A stretch of DNA of 64,000 bases from the NCBI GenBank assembly GCA_013372975.1, contig JABXIS010000003.1, forward strand, positions 62,001 to 126,000, read 5' to 3'. A program made the translations under genes and the position numbers. The notes under the pieces are model-generated. The model worked only from the letters and a program-made list of their open reading frames with translations. It was not told where the DNA came from and did no database searches. How positions within the stretch are numbered: the stretch's first letter is position 1; each line of letters begins with the position of its first letter. This stretch comes from Alphaproteobacteria bacterium (GTDB taxonomy: Bacteria; Pseudomonadota; Alphaproteobacteria; Sphingomonadales; Kordiimonadaceae). Positions 28,173-37,138 of the stretch are shown one piece after another.

Positions 28173-28943
28173 TCAGGGCTGCTGGCGGGAGAAGACCCAA
28201 TCTGTATCAGTTGAGGCATTTGCATCGAACTGGTAACCGCCAATATCGAAGGACTTCAGGGCTTCAGCATCCATGAGGCGGTTGTCGATCACATAGCGCG
28301 CCATCATGCCCCGTGCTTTCTTGGCAAGAAAAGATACCACCCGCGCCTTGCCGTCTTTGATATCCTTGAATACAGGCGTGATCACGCGGGCCTTTAGCGC
28401 CTTTTTCTTGACTGCCTTGAAATATTCGGTGGACGCAAGATTAACGAGCACAGGATCATCGCCCGAGAGGTCCTTGTTCAGCGTTTCCGCGATCTTGGTA
28501 TCCCAGAAGCTATAGAGATTCGGGCCTTTTTCAGTTTTGAATTTGGTGCCCATTTCAAGCCGGTATGCCTGCATCAGATCAAGCGGCTTCAACACACCAT
28601 AAAGCCCGGAAAGGATACGCACATGATCGTTGGCGAACGCGCGATCATCGGCCGACATGCTTTCGGCATCCAGCCCCACGTAGACATCACCCTTGAAGGC
28701 ATCGAGCGCCGGGCGGGCATTTGCAGGCGTGAAGGGCGTTTTAAAGGCCTTGAAGCGTGCCACATTCAGATCGGCGAGGTTGTCAGATATGCCCATCATC
28801 GCTTTCAGGTCTTCTGCCTTCAGTTTTTTGGCATAACCCGCCAGTTCCCGCGCTTCTTTCATGAGTACAGGGACACCATCGTCAGACGCCAGGTTTTCAC
28901 TTTCGAAATCCAGCTTCTTGGCAGGTGACAAAACGATGATCAT
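28173..28943 (-). CDS. yaaA: YaaA peroxide stress protein
   Basis: The 256-residue protein has the family start LSPAKKLDFES and conserved ILSGLYGVLKPLDLMQAYRLEMGT. VISFLAKKARG-like and ARYVIDNRL segments also match. In E. coli YaaA lowers free iron and DNA damage during hydrogen peroxide stress. Length and order agree with the family. It lies 27 bp after the MFS gene on the same strand. Confidence 0.93.
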   Translation of the reverse strand: MIIVLSPAKKLDFESENLASDDGVPVLMKEARELAGYAKKLKAEDLKAMMGISDNLADLNVARFKAFKTPFTPANARPALDAFKGDVYVGLDAESMSADDRAFANDHVRILSGLYGVLKPLDLMQAYRLEMGTKFKTEKGPNLYSFWDTKIAETLNKDLSGDDPVLVNLASTEYFKAVKKKALKARVITPVFKDIKDGKARVVSFLAKKARGMMARYVIDNRLMDAEALKSFDIGGYQFDANASTDTDWVFSRQQP

Positions 28944-28970
28944 GAAAAAACTCCCTGTAAATCAGTATCT

Positions 28971-30191
28971 TTATTGGCTGGCTTCCGCCCCGCGTATTTG
29001 CTGCATCAGGCCCCACACCAACGTAACGCCTGCGGCAATCACCAGCATGATGAAGGCAAGGCGGTTGACCGTTTGCCAGCCATACAGGTTCAAGATAAGG
29101 CCGGCTGCGAAGGACGCAACCCCGGTGGTAGAGAAAACCAGAAATTCATTGAGGCCCTGCACCCGCCCTTTTTCCTCAAGCGTGTGAACGCGGGTGAGAA
29201 GCGTGGTGCCGCCCACAAAACAGAAATTCCAGCCAAGCCCTAGGGCAATCAGCGCCACCGAGAAATGCATCACTTCGATGCCCGACAGGGCCGTCATGAA
29301 GGCAACAGCGAACGCCGCATGCCCGGCCATCAGGATCGGGAAAACACCAAACCGCTGGATCAGGTAACCCGAAAACAGGCTTGGCAGGAACATGGCAATC
29401 ACATGTTTCTGGATCACGTCCGCGCTGGCGCTGCCAATCTCGCAGATTTCCATCGCGAGCGGCGTGGCCGTCATCACAAAGCTCATCATGGCGTAGCCAA
29501 GCGCCGCATTCACCACAGCCACAACAAAGCCGGACTGGCGCACTATCGCAGAAAGGGGCCGCACGGTCGTCGGCTCGTCAGGTTGGTCATCTGTCTGGAA
29601 AGACTGATTAAGCGGGCGTAAAAACCCCACCGGCACGAACACACAGGCCACAATAATAGCAGCGAAAATGAAGGCGCCCAGATAGTCAACGTCAGCGAAC
29701 AATGCGCCAAAATACCGCCAAAGGGGGGGAATGAAGAAAGACGCAATCAGGCCGCCAATCAACACCAGCGATATAGCCCTTGGCGAGAAGGCCGGATGCA
29801 CGCTTTCTGCCGCCGCAAACCGATAATATTGGGCGCTGGACTGAAAGGGGCCGATAAGCAGCGCCCCCGCGCACAACAAGATAAAACTGCCTGAATAGAC
29901 AGCATAGGATAGTACCAGTGCTGCGATCACACCAAAGGCCGCCCCAAGCCGGAAACCGAAACGCCGTGACGTACGCTGCATGATCATGGACATGGGCGCT
30001 GTGGTCAGTGCCGTGGAGACAATGCTCAGGGTTACTGGCAACGTCGCGAACTTCGGATCAGGCGACGTTGCGATCCCGGCAAGCCCGGCGAAGGTCACGA
30101 TCGTCATGCTCGTAGCCAGAAAACAGGCCTGTGCTGCCATCAGCAGCATTACATTCCGATAGTTCGCCAACATGCAGCCATTGCCTTTCAT
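28971..30191 (-). CDS. MFS transporter
   Basis: The roughly 406-residue protein has 12 predicted hydrophobic helices. The first half holds the A-like loop MSMIMQRTSRRFGFRLG and the second half GWNFCFVGGTTLLTRVHTLEEKGRVQGLNEF. The latter resembles MFS proteins of the UMF/NNP-neighbouring drug-transport groups. The substrate is unknown. ATG 30191 (MKGNGCMLANYR) is preferred; ATG 30173 is possible. It is divergent from the methionine gamma-lyase-like gene, with 246 bp between them. Confidence 0.82.
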   Translation of the reverse strand: MKGNGCMLANYRNVMLLMAAQACFLATSMTIVTFAGLAGIATSPDPKFATLPVTLSIVSTALTTAPMSMIMQRTSRRFGFRLGAAFGVIAALVLSYAVYSGSFILLCAGALLIGPFQSSAQYYRFAAAESVHPAFSPRAISLVLIGGLIASFFIPPLWRYFGALFADVDYLGAFIFAAIIVACVFVPVGFLRPLNQSFQTDDQPDEPTTVRPLSAIVRQSGFVVAVVNAALGYAMMSFVMTATPLAMEICEIGSASADVIQKHVIAMFLPSLFSGYLIQRFGVFPILMAGHAAFAVAFMTALSGIEVMHFSVALIALGLGWNFCFVGGTTLLTRVHTLEEKGRVQGLNEFLVFSTTGVASFAAGLILNLYGWQTVNRLAFIMLVIAAGVTLVWGLMQQIRGAEASQ

Positions 30192-30437
30192 GTGAAATTC
30201 CGGCGACAGATAGTCACCAATATGAGGATCTATTCGTCTTAGCCCACATAGGGAAGTGCACGCAATCAGAGATGATGTCACCTTCTGGTGATCGTTATTT
30301 TCCGCCCGATCATATGCTTATGACGATTAATGGCGGCCATTCCAGAATCTGGTTGCATGGGAAACTTTTTTCGCGGACAAAGGCGACAAGTTTTTGTCAC
30401 GCCAGACAAAAGATAAGATTAATAAAGGACGCCCCCA

Positions 30438-31730
30438 ATGAACGAAGGCCGTAAGAACTACCGCAAAAAGATGATTGGCAATCACAAGCTGAGCCCTGAA
30501 ACACAGATGATGGGATACGGCTATGATCCGTCTCTCTCTGAAGGATCTCTCAAGCCGCCGGTTTTCATGACTTCCACTTTCGTTTTCGAAAGCGCGAAGC
30601 ACGGTAAGGATTTCTTCGAACTGGCTTACGGCAAACGTCAGGCAGCAGAAGGTGAAGAACCCGGCCTGATTTATTCCCGCATCAACAACCCGGATCTCGA
30701 AGTTCTGGAAGACCGGCTTGCCCTTTGGGAAGACGCAGATAAAGGCCTGACTTTCTCGTCCGGCATGGCGGCAATCTCCACCTGTTTGTGGGCCTACCTG
30801 CGCCCGGGCGATGTAATCGTCTATTCCGCCCCAATTTATGGGGGCACAGAGTTCCTGATCCGCAACATCCTGCCAGAGTTTGGTATCAAAGCAGTTGAGT
30901 TTGAAGCTGGCGGCGAAAAACCAACATTGGCCCCGGCGATTGAAGAGGCCAAGAAGCTTGGCCGCGTTGCTGTGATCTACACTGAAACACCTGCAAACCC
31001 AACAAATGGCCTAATTGACCTGCACGCTTGCCGTGACCAGGCCGAAGCGTTGGGCAAGGAAACCGGCCACCGCCCGGTTATCATGACAGACAACACCTTC
31101 CTGGGCCCTGTTTGGCAAAGCCCGCTTGAGCACGGCGCAGATATTGTGATCTATAGCCTGACCAAATATGTGGGCGGCCACTCGGACGTGGTGGCAGGCG
31201 CCGCCATCGGCAATATGGATGTGATGGGCCCGGTTATGGGCTTCCGCACAATCCTTGGCACCATGTGCGATCCGCACACGGGCTGGCTTTTGATGCGGTC
31301 CCTTGAAACCTTGAAGCTGCGCATGACAGCTGCGGCGGAAAACGCCAAAAAAATCGCTGAATATCTTGATCAGCATCCGAAGGTGAAGAAGGTTCATTAT
31401 CTGGGCTTCCTCAAGGAAGATCACCCAAGTTATCACATTTTCCGCGACCAGTGCGGCGGTGCGGCAGGCTCTACTTTCGCTTTTGACGTTGATGGCGATG
31501 AAGCAGCCGCTTTCCGTGTGCTGGATGCCCTTCAAATCATCAAGCTTGCCGTTAGCCTGGGGGGCACAGAAAGCCTGATGGAGCATCCTTTCGCAATGAC
31601 CCACGCCGATGTCCCGGACGACGTGAAGGTACGCCTTGGCATTACCGAGAGCATGCTCCGAATTTCCGTGGGCGTGGAAAATCCGGACGACCTGATCGCG
31701 GATCTATCGCAGGCACTGGACGCAATTTAA
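30438..31730 (+). CDS. Cys/Met metabolism PLP enzyme (methionine gamma-lyase-like)
   Basis: This 430-residue fold-type I PLP enzyme has IYSRINNPDLEVLEDRLALWE, FSSGMAAISTCLWAYLRPGD and the PLP lysine in YSLTKYVGGHSDVVAGA. C-terminal SLGGTESLMEHP and ESMLRISVGVENPDDLIADL match the Cys/Met metabolism family. Relatives are methionine gamma-lyase, cystathionine gamma-synthase and O-acetylhomoserine sulfhydrylase; the sequence alone does not decide. A short insertion (GKRQAAEGEEPG) precedes the YSR motif, as in a subgroup annotated as cystathionine gamma-synthase family. A terminator follows. Confidence 0.88.
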   Translation: MNEGRKNYRKKMIGNHKLSPETQMMGYGYDPSLSEGSLKPPVFMTSTFVFESAKHGKDFFELAYGKRQAAEGEEPGLIYSRINNPDLEVLEDRLALWEDADKGLTFSSGMAAISTCLWAYLRPGDVIVYSAPIYGGTEFLIRNILPEFGIKAVEFEAGGEKPTLAPAIEEAKKLGRVAVIYTETPANPTNGLIDLHACRDQAEALGKETGHRPVIMTDNTFLGPVWQSPLEHGADIVIYSLTKYVGGHSDVVAGAAIGNMDVMGPVMGFRTILGTMCDPHTGWLLMRSLETLKLRMTAAAENAKKIAEYLDQHPKVKKVHYLGFLKEDHPSYHIFRDQCGGAAGSTFAFDVDGDEAAAFRVLDALQIIKLAVSLGGTESLMEHPFAMTHADVPDDVKVRLGITESMLRISVGVENPDDLIADLSQALDAI

Positions 31731-31759
31731 CAAACTTTCGCGCCAATTCAGACATTGAG

Positions 31760-31792
31760 GGGCAGGTAAACTCTTTTGTTTACCTGCCCTTT
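31760..31792 (+). terminator. Rho-independent terminator after the PLP enzyme
   Basis: A perfect 12-bp stem (GGGCAGGTAAAC / GTTTACCTGCCC) with a 6-nt loop is followed by TTT, 30 bp after the stop. Confidence 0.8.
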
Positions 31793-31854
31793 AGGATTCC
31801 GGTTGACAATGATAGGCTGTAAACAGTCCACCTTTGGTCTCATTCGGACGATGT

Positions 31855-32334
31855 ATGCAAGAAGTAGCAGATGTAAAATTTGGAGACTGCCACAACCTTG
31901 AGCGCCCGCTACTAGCTGAAGCCTATCAGTGGGTCCAGGCGCGGCTTGGCGAAAAGGATATGCTCGAGAGAAAAGAAGTCTCGGGCCCCAAACTGGCGCC
32001 TTTCATCCGACACGCATCGCTCTTTGAACTGATCATCGAAGATGGCCAGGTAAAAGACTATATGGCCTGTGTGCTTGCCAGCCACATCGCCGACAACATC
32101 CAGGAAATATCCGGTCATATGGGCAAGGAAACGCTGCCTCCAGACCTGTTCGAGCGCTGGCGCATCACAGCCCAGCACCTGATCGAGGATGGGCATTGCT
32201 TTCGCACCCGAACCAAGGTTTTTGGGAAAGAGAACAAAGAAGGTGAAAGCCTTATTGTCCCGGTTTCCACCGAAGGCAAACTTACCCATGCTCTTGTTTT
32301 TACAGAATATTGGCGAACCAACCATCCGTCCTGA
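31855..32334 (+). CDS. PAS_5-like domain protein, first of a tandem pair
   Basis: The roughly 159-residue protein has no signal peptide or membrane segment. Its core, APFIRHASLFELIIEDGQVK followed by CVLASHIADNIQEISG and a final LIVPVSTEGKLTHALVFTEYW, resembles the alphaproteobacterial PAS_5 domain: a strand pair, a G-x-x-I/V-x-D/E-I-x-G helix, and a closing strand. I infer a small single-domain sensor. It has roughly 45 per cent identity to the next gene. A TTGACA at 31803 could be part of its promoter. Confidence 0.65.
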   Translation: MQEVADVKFGDCHNLERPLLAEAYQWVQARLGEKDMLERKEVSGPKLAPFIRHASLFELIIEDGQVKDYMACVLASHIADNIQEISGHMGKETLPPDLFERWRITAQHLIEDGHCFRTRTKVFGKENKEGESLIVPVSTEGKLTHALVFTEYWRTNHPS

Positions 32335-32409
32335 TTACGACATGCCTCTTGCCAATCACTTTTTGCATGGCTAGGCTTCCCGCCAAGCTGAACGCGATGG
32401 GGACAAAGC

Positions 32410-32892
32410 TTGGAAACGGACGTCTTGGAAAAAGTTTCTGTAGAATATGGTGCACCTGACGCACTAACACGTCCCCTTTTGAAGGAGGCTTTTGCCTGGG
32501 TATGCGAGAATATGTCAGACGATGGCACACTCGACAAATCTTGTGTAAGTGCCCCTCTCCTCGCCCCTTTCATTCGCCACATCTCGCTTTTTGAGTTTGT
32601 AATCATCGGCGGCAAGGTAACAGATTTTCGCGCCAAGGTTCTTGCCAGCATCGTCGCTGATAATATTTTCGAGATCTCAGGACGGTACGGTAAAGAAAAT
32701 CTGCCTCGCCCCATATTCGAGCGGTGGCTTCTTGCATGCCAGACGCTGGTCGACAAAGAGTGTGCTTTCAGTACAAGTTCTGCTGTATTTGGGAAGGCAC
32801 ACAGAAGGGTTGAAAGCCTCAGTGTTCCCGTGAGAGACAGCAGAGGTATTCTAAACCACGGTCTGGTTTTCACAGATTACTGGACAGCGTGA
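32410..32892 (+). CDS. PAS_5-like domain protein, second of a tandem pair
   Basis: This 160-residue protein is colinear with the previous one (RPLLKEAFAWV, LAPFIRHISLFEFVI, ADNIFEISGRYGKENLP, LNHGLVFTDYW). It seems to start at TTG 32410, which has GGGG 7 nt upstream; no ATG is available in frame. The nearby ATG at 32397 is out of frame. The last 16 bp overlap the convergent SnoaL-like gene. The pair probably arose by tandem duplication and divergence. Confidence 0.65.
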   Translation: METDVLEKVSVEYGAPDALTRPLLKEAFAWVCENMSDDGTLDKSCVSAPLLAPFIRHISLFEFVIIGGKVTDFRAKVLASIVADNIFEISGRYGKENLPRPIFERWLLACQTLVDKECAFSTSSAVFGKAHRRVESLSVPVRDSRGILNHGLVFTDYWTA

Positions 32893-33353
32893 TCCGCTTC
32901 CATGCGGGCGCGATACGCACCGCAATCCTCTTTCGTTGGCATATCAATGCCATACAGGATACGCCACCCATCGTTTGATTTGGCAAGGGTAAACTGGTTG
33001 ACACCACAGCCCTTCACGTCGCCGTTCAACGAAACGACAAAAGGCGCCCAAACTGTCGCCAGCTCTGCCGACAGGCTCAGCGTCTGAACCGAAAATATCT
33101 GTTCGTCTGCAGCGCCGCTTTCAAGCGTATCCACCCACGAAGCCCATTGTTCAAAGGTGCCTTGCCCAATTGTGCCGTCTGGCTGGAGCCGGTCAAGGCG
33201 CGCATCGGGAAGTACAAGTGCCCGAATTGCATCGCCATCCCCGGCCCGCATGGCATCAAATAGTTTCACAACGATTGTGTGGGGTGTTTCGCCAGCGTAC
33301 ACAGGGCTGGCAAGCGCAAGAGCAATCGGAAGCGCAATCCATTTCATATTCAT
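32877..33353 (-). CDS. Secreted SnoaL/NTF2-like protein
   Basis: The roughly 158-residue protein has a signal peptide (MNMKWIALPIALALASPVYA) and an NTF2-like alpha+beta cone fold. VVKLFDAMRAGDGDAIRALV and the terminal NDGWRILYGID are typical of SnoaL/DUF4440-type domains. A cysteine pair is possible (KGCGVN, KEDCGAY). The function is unknown. It lies 7 bp downstream of the histidine kinase and is probably co-transcribed with it. Confidence 0.7.
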   Translation of the reverse strand: MNMKWIALPIALALASPVYAGETPHTIVVKLFDAMRAGDGDAIRALVLPDARLDRLQPDGTIGQGTFEQWASWVDTLESGAADEQIFSVQTLSLSAELATVWAPFVVSLNGDVKGCGVNQFTLAKSNDGWRILYGIDMPTKEDCGAYRARMEADHAVQ

Positions 33354-33360
33354 ACTCTGC

Positions 33361-34965
33361 CTAGGCTGATTTATTGTCTGCTGTTGACGCCGCAACATCA
33401 CCTGCGATCACTCGTTCTGACGGGATCCATACAGTAAAGCTTGTACCCTCATCCACCTTGCTATCCAGCTCGATGTCGCCGCCGTGCATATCGATGAATG
33501 CCTTCACAAGCGACAGGCCAAGGCCAGTACCCTCATGGGACCGGCTCAGGGCAGAGGCAGAGCGCATGAAGGGCGAGAAAACAAGTTCCTGCTCTTCTTT
33601 CGGGATACCGATGCCATGATCCGAAACCTTGATACCCATACCACGCTCGTCATCCATCCAGGCCGACAGACTGACATGGCCACGGCCTTCGGGCGTAAAT
33701 TTCACGGCGTTCGAGAGAAGGTTTAGAACAGATTGTTTGAGGCGCAAACGGTCGCCACTGACATGCGGCATCTCGTCCGGCACGTCCATGATGATCTTGA
33801 AGCCTTTTTGCGTCGCCTGTCCGTTCACCAATGCATGACTTTCGCGGAACAGCTTGACCATATCCACTTCTTCTTCTTCCATCTTAAACTGGCCGGCCTC
33901 GATCTTGGCCAGATCGAGCACTTCGCCAAGCACGTCAGACAGATGCTCGGAAGATGATCGAATATCCTGCAGATACTCACGATATTTCTCGTGTCCGATG
34001 GGACCAAACATCTGGTCCGCCATAATGGATGAGAAACCGATAATGGCATTGAGCGGTGTTCTCAGTTCGTGGCTCACGTTTGCCAGGAACACAGACTTGG
34101 CGCGGTTCGCTGCCTCGGCCTGTTCTTTCGTGACAATAAGTTCCATCGAGGTTTTCTTGGTGCGTTCAACCTCTTGCTCCAGCTCCCAGGACCGCTTCCG
34201 AAGCGCTTCCTCGGATGACGAAAGTGCTTTGTTGGTAGAACGCAGGTTATCCAGCAGCACCTGCACGGCATCAAACGACAGGTTGATCTGACCAACCAGC
34301 AGGCCCAGTTCGTCTTTCTTGTGGCGGCGATGCACATTGATCCGCTGTTCGCCAGGATGCTCGGGGTTGATCGAAGAAATCTTTTCCACGATCTGCGCCA
34401 GTGGCTTAGTAAGGCCTTGGTGGAATGCAAAATAGAGGAGCATCACAAGAAGAAGGTTGCGCACAAAGCCGGACAGGAAGGTGGTGACCGCACGCGAGAA
34501 AAATGGCTGAAGGCCAACTGCACGGTCAATCACCACGCGGAGGCTGCCGGGGCGCTCGGCCATGGTGTCCGGCAAATCAAGCGGGAAGATATAGGTTTTC
34601 ACATCATCGATGAAGAAGCGAGCATAGTTGACACTGGCCGCGCCCCGTGTGGTGGTATCCGCCTGGTCGCCCGCAAGGATGGATCCATGATCGTCAAGAA
34701 TCGCGGCCTCAGCCACATATTCATATTCCATCAAACCGGAAACAACTTCCTGCGCCAAATCACTATCAAGGATAAGTACGGCCCGGGTCGCTGCTTTTTC
34801 GGCCACCTGCAGGCTTTTGTTCACTTTCTGGTCAAGAACACCGCCCTCTTCCAGATAATCAAGGTAAACTTGCCCCGCAGACAAAACCAAACCTACAGCA
34901 AAGGCGATGACCACCGCTGTTCGCGCCAGTTTGAATGAAATCCTGTCAGACCAGTGAAGCTGCAA
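33361..34965 (-). CDS. Orphan membrane sensor histidine kinase
   Basis: The 534-residue kinase has two transmembrane helices (about 14-33 and 164-186) enclosing a periplasmic sensor. HAMP-like and coiled-coil segments follow, then HisKA with the phospho-His in ANVSHELRTPLNAIIGF (His about 296) and a HATPase domain (NLLSNAVKFTPEG, DHGIGIPKEEQ, GTGLGLSLVKAFI). The start is TTG at 34965 with GGGGAC close upstream; no nearby ATG keeps the first helix. No response regulator is adjacent, so its partner lies elsewhere. Confidence 0.88.
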   Translation of the reverse strand: MQLHWSDRISFKLARTAVVIAFAVGLVLSAGQVYLDYLEEGGVLDQKVNKSLQVAEKAATRAVLILDSDLAQEVVSGLMEYEYVAEAAILDDHGSILAGDQADTTTRGAASVNYARFFIDDVKTYIFPLDLPDTMAERPGSLRVVIDRAVGLQPFFSRAVTTFLSGFVRNLLLVMLLYFAFHQGLTKPLAQIVEKISSINPEHPGEQRINVHRRHKKDELGLLVGQINLSFDAVQVLLDNLRSTNKALSSSEEALRKRSWELEQEVERTKKTSMELIVTKEQAEAANRAKSVFLANVSHELRTPLNAIIGFSSIMADQMFGPIGHEKYREYLQDIRSSSEHLSDVLGEVLDLAKIEAGQFKMEEEEVDMVKLFRESHALVNGQATQKGFKIIMDVPDEMPHVSGDRLRLKQSVLNLLSNAVKFTPEGRGHVSLSAWMDDERGMGIKVSDHGIGIPKEEQELVFSPFMRSASALSRSHEGTGLGLSLVKAFIDMHGGDIELDSKVDEGTSFTVWIPSERVIAGDVAASTADNKSA

Positions 34966-35075
34966 AGACTGTCCCCTTCGACCCCTTCTGGATCCCTATT
35001 TGAGGCGAGGAAGAATAAAGACTTGGTTAACAGTGACTAAAATTGTCCCGTTTCAGCCCTATTTTTCCCCATCTC

Positions 35076-35495
35076 CTACCAGTTGCCTACGTTCGGCATG
35101 CTCGCCCAAGGCTCTTTCGCCTCCAGTGGCGCGCCACGCTGGAGCAATTCAATAGATATGTTGTCGGGGCTACGTACAAAGGCCATCTTGCCATCCCTTG
35201 GCGGCCTGTTAATCGTTACCCCCATATCTTTAAGTCTTTGACAGATATCATAAATATCTTCAACAGCATAGGCTAAATGACCAAAATTGCGGCCGCCTGT
35301 GTATTCTTCCGGATCCCAATTGTAGGTGAGCTCCACTTGCGCATCTTCATCCCCAGGCGCGGCGAGAAACACCAGCGTGAAGCGGCCGGCAGGCACCTCT
35401 TTGCGGTTTACTTCCACAAGCCCTAATTTATTGCAGTAGAATTCAAGCGATTCGTCCAGGTCTTTGACCCGCACCATTGTATGAAGGTATTTCAC
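35076..35495 (-). CDS. VOC family (glyoxalase I-like) protein
   Basis: The 139-residue protein has the glyoxalase I pattern [48 protein letters not shown] and a final [19 protein letters not shown]. Metal ligands fit His6, Glu (VELTYN), His in FGHLA and Glu in SIELL, so it may be a true lactoylglutathione lyase. GTG 35495 gives the normal family start and has GGGGA upstream; the frame extends a few codons into msrC. Confidence 0.82.
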   Translation of the reverse strand: MKYLHTMVRVKDLDESLEFYCNKLGLVEVNRKEVPAGRFTLVFLAAPGDEDAQVELTYNWDPEEYTGGRNFGHLAYAVEDIYDICQRLKDMGVTINRPPRDGKMAFVRSPDNISIELLQRGAPLEAKEPWASMPNVGNW

Positions 35496-35517
35496 AGACT
35501 GTTTTCCCCAAATATCT

Positions 35518-35985
35518 TTATTCACCAAAAACCTTGCCCATCAGGCGCTCAAGACAGTCCTGGTCGGTTTTATCAAACGCGCCAAACTCGGTGGAATCCA
35601 CATCAAGAACGGCAATCAATTTACCTTCGACATCACGCACCGGCACAACAATCTCGGAGTTGGAACGGCTGTCACAGGCGATATGGCCCGGAAAGGCATG
35701 CACATCTTCGACAAGCTGTGTTTCGCCCGTTTCGGCGGCCGCGCCACACACACCTTTGCCAAACGGAATACGAAGGCACCCCAGTGTTCCCTGGTAGGGC
35801 CCAACAATCAGCTCACGGTCTTTTTCTGGGTCCACCACATAAAAGCCGGTCCAGAAATAGGTATCCGGAAAAGCATCTGACAAAAGGCAGGCAACCGTTG
35901 CCATCTTTGCTGTCAGGTTGGTTTCTCCTTCGAGAACCGCCAGTATCTGGCTCTCCACCAGTTGATAATCCTGTTCCTTACTCAT
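35518..35985 (-). CDS. msrC: Free methionine-(R)-sulfoxide reductase, GAF fold
   Basis: This 155-residue GAF-domain enzyme of the fRMsr/YebR family reduces free Met-R-sulfoxide. The three expected cysteines are present in [18 protein letters not shown] and [17 protein letters not shown], together with FWTGFYVVD and the closing [16 protein letters not shown] 35985 has GGAG 8 nt upstream. It is followed closely by the VOC gene. Confidence 0.92.
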   Translation of the reverse strand: MSKEQDYQLVESQILAVLEGETNLTAKMATVACLLSDAFPDTYFWTGFYVVDPEKDRELIVGPYQGTLGCLRIPFGKGVCGAAAETGETQLVEDVHAFPGHIACDSRSNSEIVVPVRDVEGKLIAVLDVDSTEFGAFDKTDQDCLERLMGKVFGE

Positions 35986-36072
35986 CACAATGCTCCGGCT
36001 ATATGAAATTTGTTGCGTCTTTATTGCATTCTTATCGGCCACTTTGCCAATGGCAAGTTTGTTACCGGAAAC

Positions 36073-36663
36073 CTATGCCCGTAACAGGGCAAACCGAATA
36101 GCATCTTCGGCGCGATCGTCCCCCCAGAAAACTTCACCATCCACAACAAAGCTTGGCACACCGAAAAGGCCGAGCGACCGCGCTTTATCCGTGGCTGTCC
36201 GATAGGCCGCTTCGGCATTTTCCCCCTCTGCCGCCGCCATAACCTCATCAGCATTCTGCCCTGCCTGCTTGAGCGCTGCTTGCAATCGTTCAGGTGTATC
36301 TGGCATGGCCTCCTCAAACCACAAACGATAGTAGGCGAGCGCGAAGTCAAAACACCAGCCTTCATCCGCGGCCATCACAGCAATCCGGTTGATCCTTTCA
36401 TAGTCGTCAAGCGGGTAGGCAAGCGGGAATTGTGCATCCAGGCCATAAAAGGCAGCCCTGCGCTCCACATCACGCCACATATAAGCCATTTTGCGATCAT
36501 TATTCAGGAAGGGGTTGCCGCCCTGCTCCTGCATTAGCTGCCGGATACTGAAGGGCCGCATTCGAAAGCCGATTTCATGTTCCGCCTCAAGCGCCTTCAA
36601 TCGACTAATAGCCAGATAGGTGTAGGTGCTGCCTATCGAAAACCAAAAATCAATGTTCTTCAT
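36073..36663 (-). CDS. DsbA-family oxidoreductase, HCCA isomerase-like
   Basis: The 196-residue thioredoxin-fold protein starts MKNIDFWFSIGSTYTYLAI. Instead of CxxC it has a serine in SIGSTYTY, as in 2-hydroxychromene-2-carboxylate isomerases and kappa-class GSTs. The C-terminal LGLFGVPSFVVDGEVFWGDDR matches the same group. It probably uses glutathione in isomerisation or conjugation. ATG 36663 has a GGGG site upstream. No aromatic-degradation genes are next to it. Confidence 0.82.
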   Translation of the reverse strand: MKNIDFWFSIGSTYTYLAISRLKALEAEHEIGFRMRPFSIRQLMQEQGGNPFLNNDRKMAYMWRDVERRAAFYGLDAQFPLAYPLDDYERINRIAVMAADEGWCFDFALAYYRLWFEEAMPDTPERLQAALKQAGQNADEVMAAAEGENAEAAYRTATDKARSLGLFGVPSFVVDGEVFWGDDRAEDAIRFALLRA

Positions 36664-36804
36664 GTCTGCCCCGCGGTGTCGGTGTTTTTCCCAATGTGGC
36701 GTTTCAGCCACGCCACTGCAACCCCGAGGTACAATCCCGGCCTGCAAGTCGGCAAACGCGCAAATTATAATTGCATTGCACGCAAGGACCCACTATTGCT
36801 CCTG

Positions 36805-36985
36805 CCCGTGATGGTTCTTTTGCCTCCAGGGGCAGAAGCTAAGAGGGAATACGGTGGCCTATAGGCCTGAAAGCCGTAGCTGTGCCCGCAACTGTAAGTG
36901 AGGAGCAGCCCCAAACAAGCCACTGGCAGCAGCCGGGAAGGCAGGGGCGCGCAATGATCCACAAGCCAGGAGACCTGCCGTCCAG
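36805..36985 (+). ncRNA. Cobalamin (AdoCbl) riboswitch upstream of btuB
   Basis: The aptamer core is clear: AGAGGGAATACGGTGG, AAGCCGTAGCTGTGCCCGCA and ACTGTAAGTGAGGAGC (the B12 box). AGCCACTGGC, CCGGGAAGGCAGG and the 3' half CACAAGCCAGGAGACCTGCC follow. Order and spacing agree with the cobalamin riboswitch family. It controls btuB and probably cobO; the leader from 36986 to 37138 holds the expression platform. Confidence 0.95.
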
Positions 36986-37079
36986 TCGCCCTTTCCTGTG
37001 GTCGGGTCAACCAAAGGAGCGGATTTCCGTACCGGCGACAAGCTCGTTGCTGTGTACGGGGCTTGTTCGGCTTTCCAGA

Positions 37080-37136
37080 TCAAACTCCAGACATAGTCCA
37101 CTATTTTTCAGGCTATTGCCTGTTATTGGAGTTTGA
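37080..37136 (+). promoter_or_regulatory. Hairpin that would mask the btuB ribosome binding site
   Basis: TCAAACTCCA (37080-37089) pairs perfectly with TGGAGTTTGA (37127-37136), which contains the GGAG ribosome site 7 nt before the btuB ATG. A nested hairpin CAGGC-TATT-GCCTG (37109-37122) closes the loop. Lying downstream of the riboswitch, this looks like a translational off-switch. Confidence 0.65.
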
Positions 37137-37138
37137 AG

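Noticed and set aside
31803-31831. TTGACA as a sigma-70 promoter of the PAS_5-like pair
   Set aside because: No convincing -10 at 17 bp; kept only as a remark.
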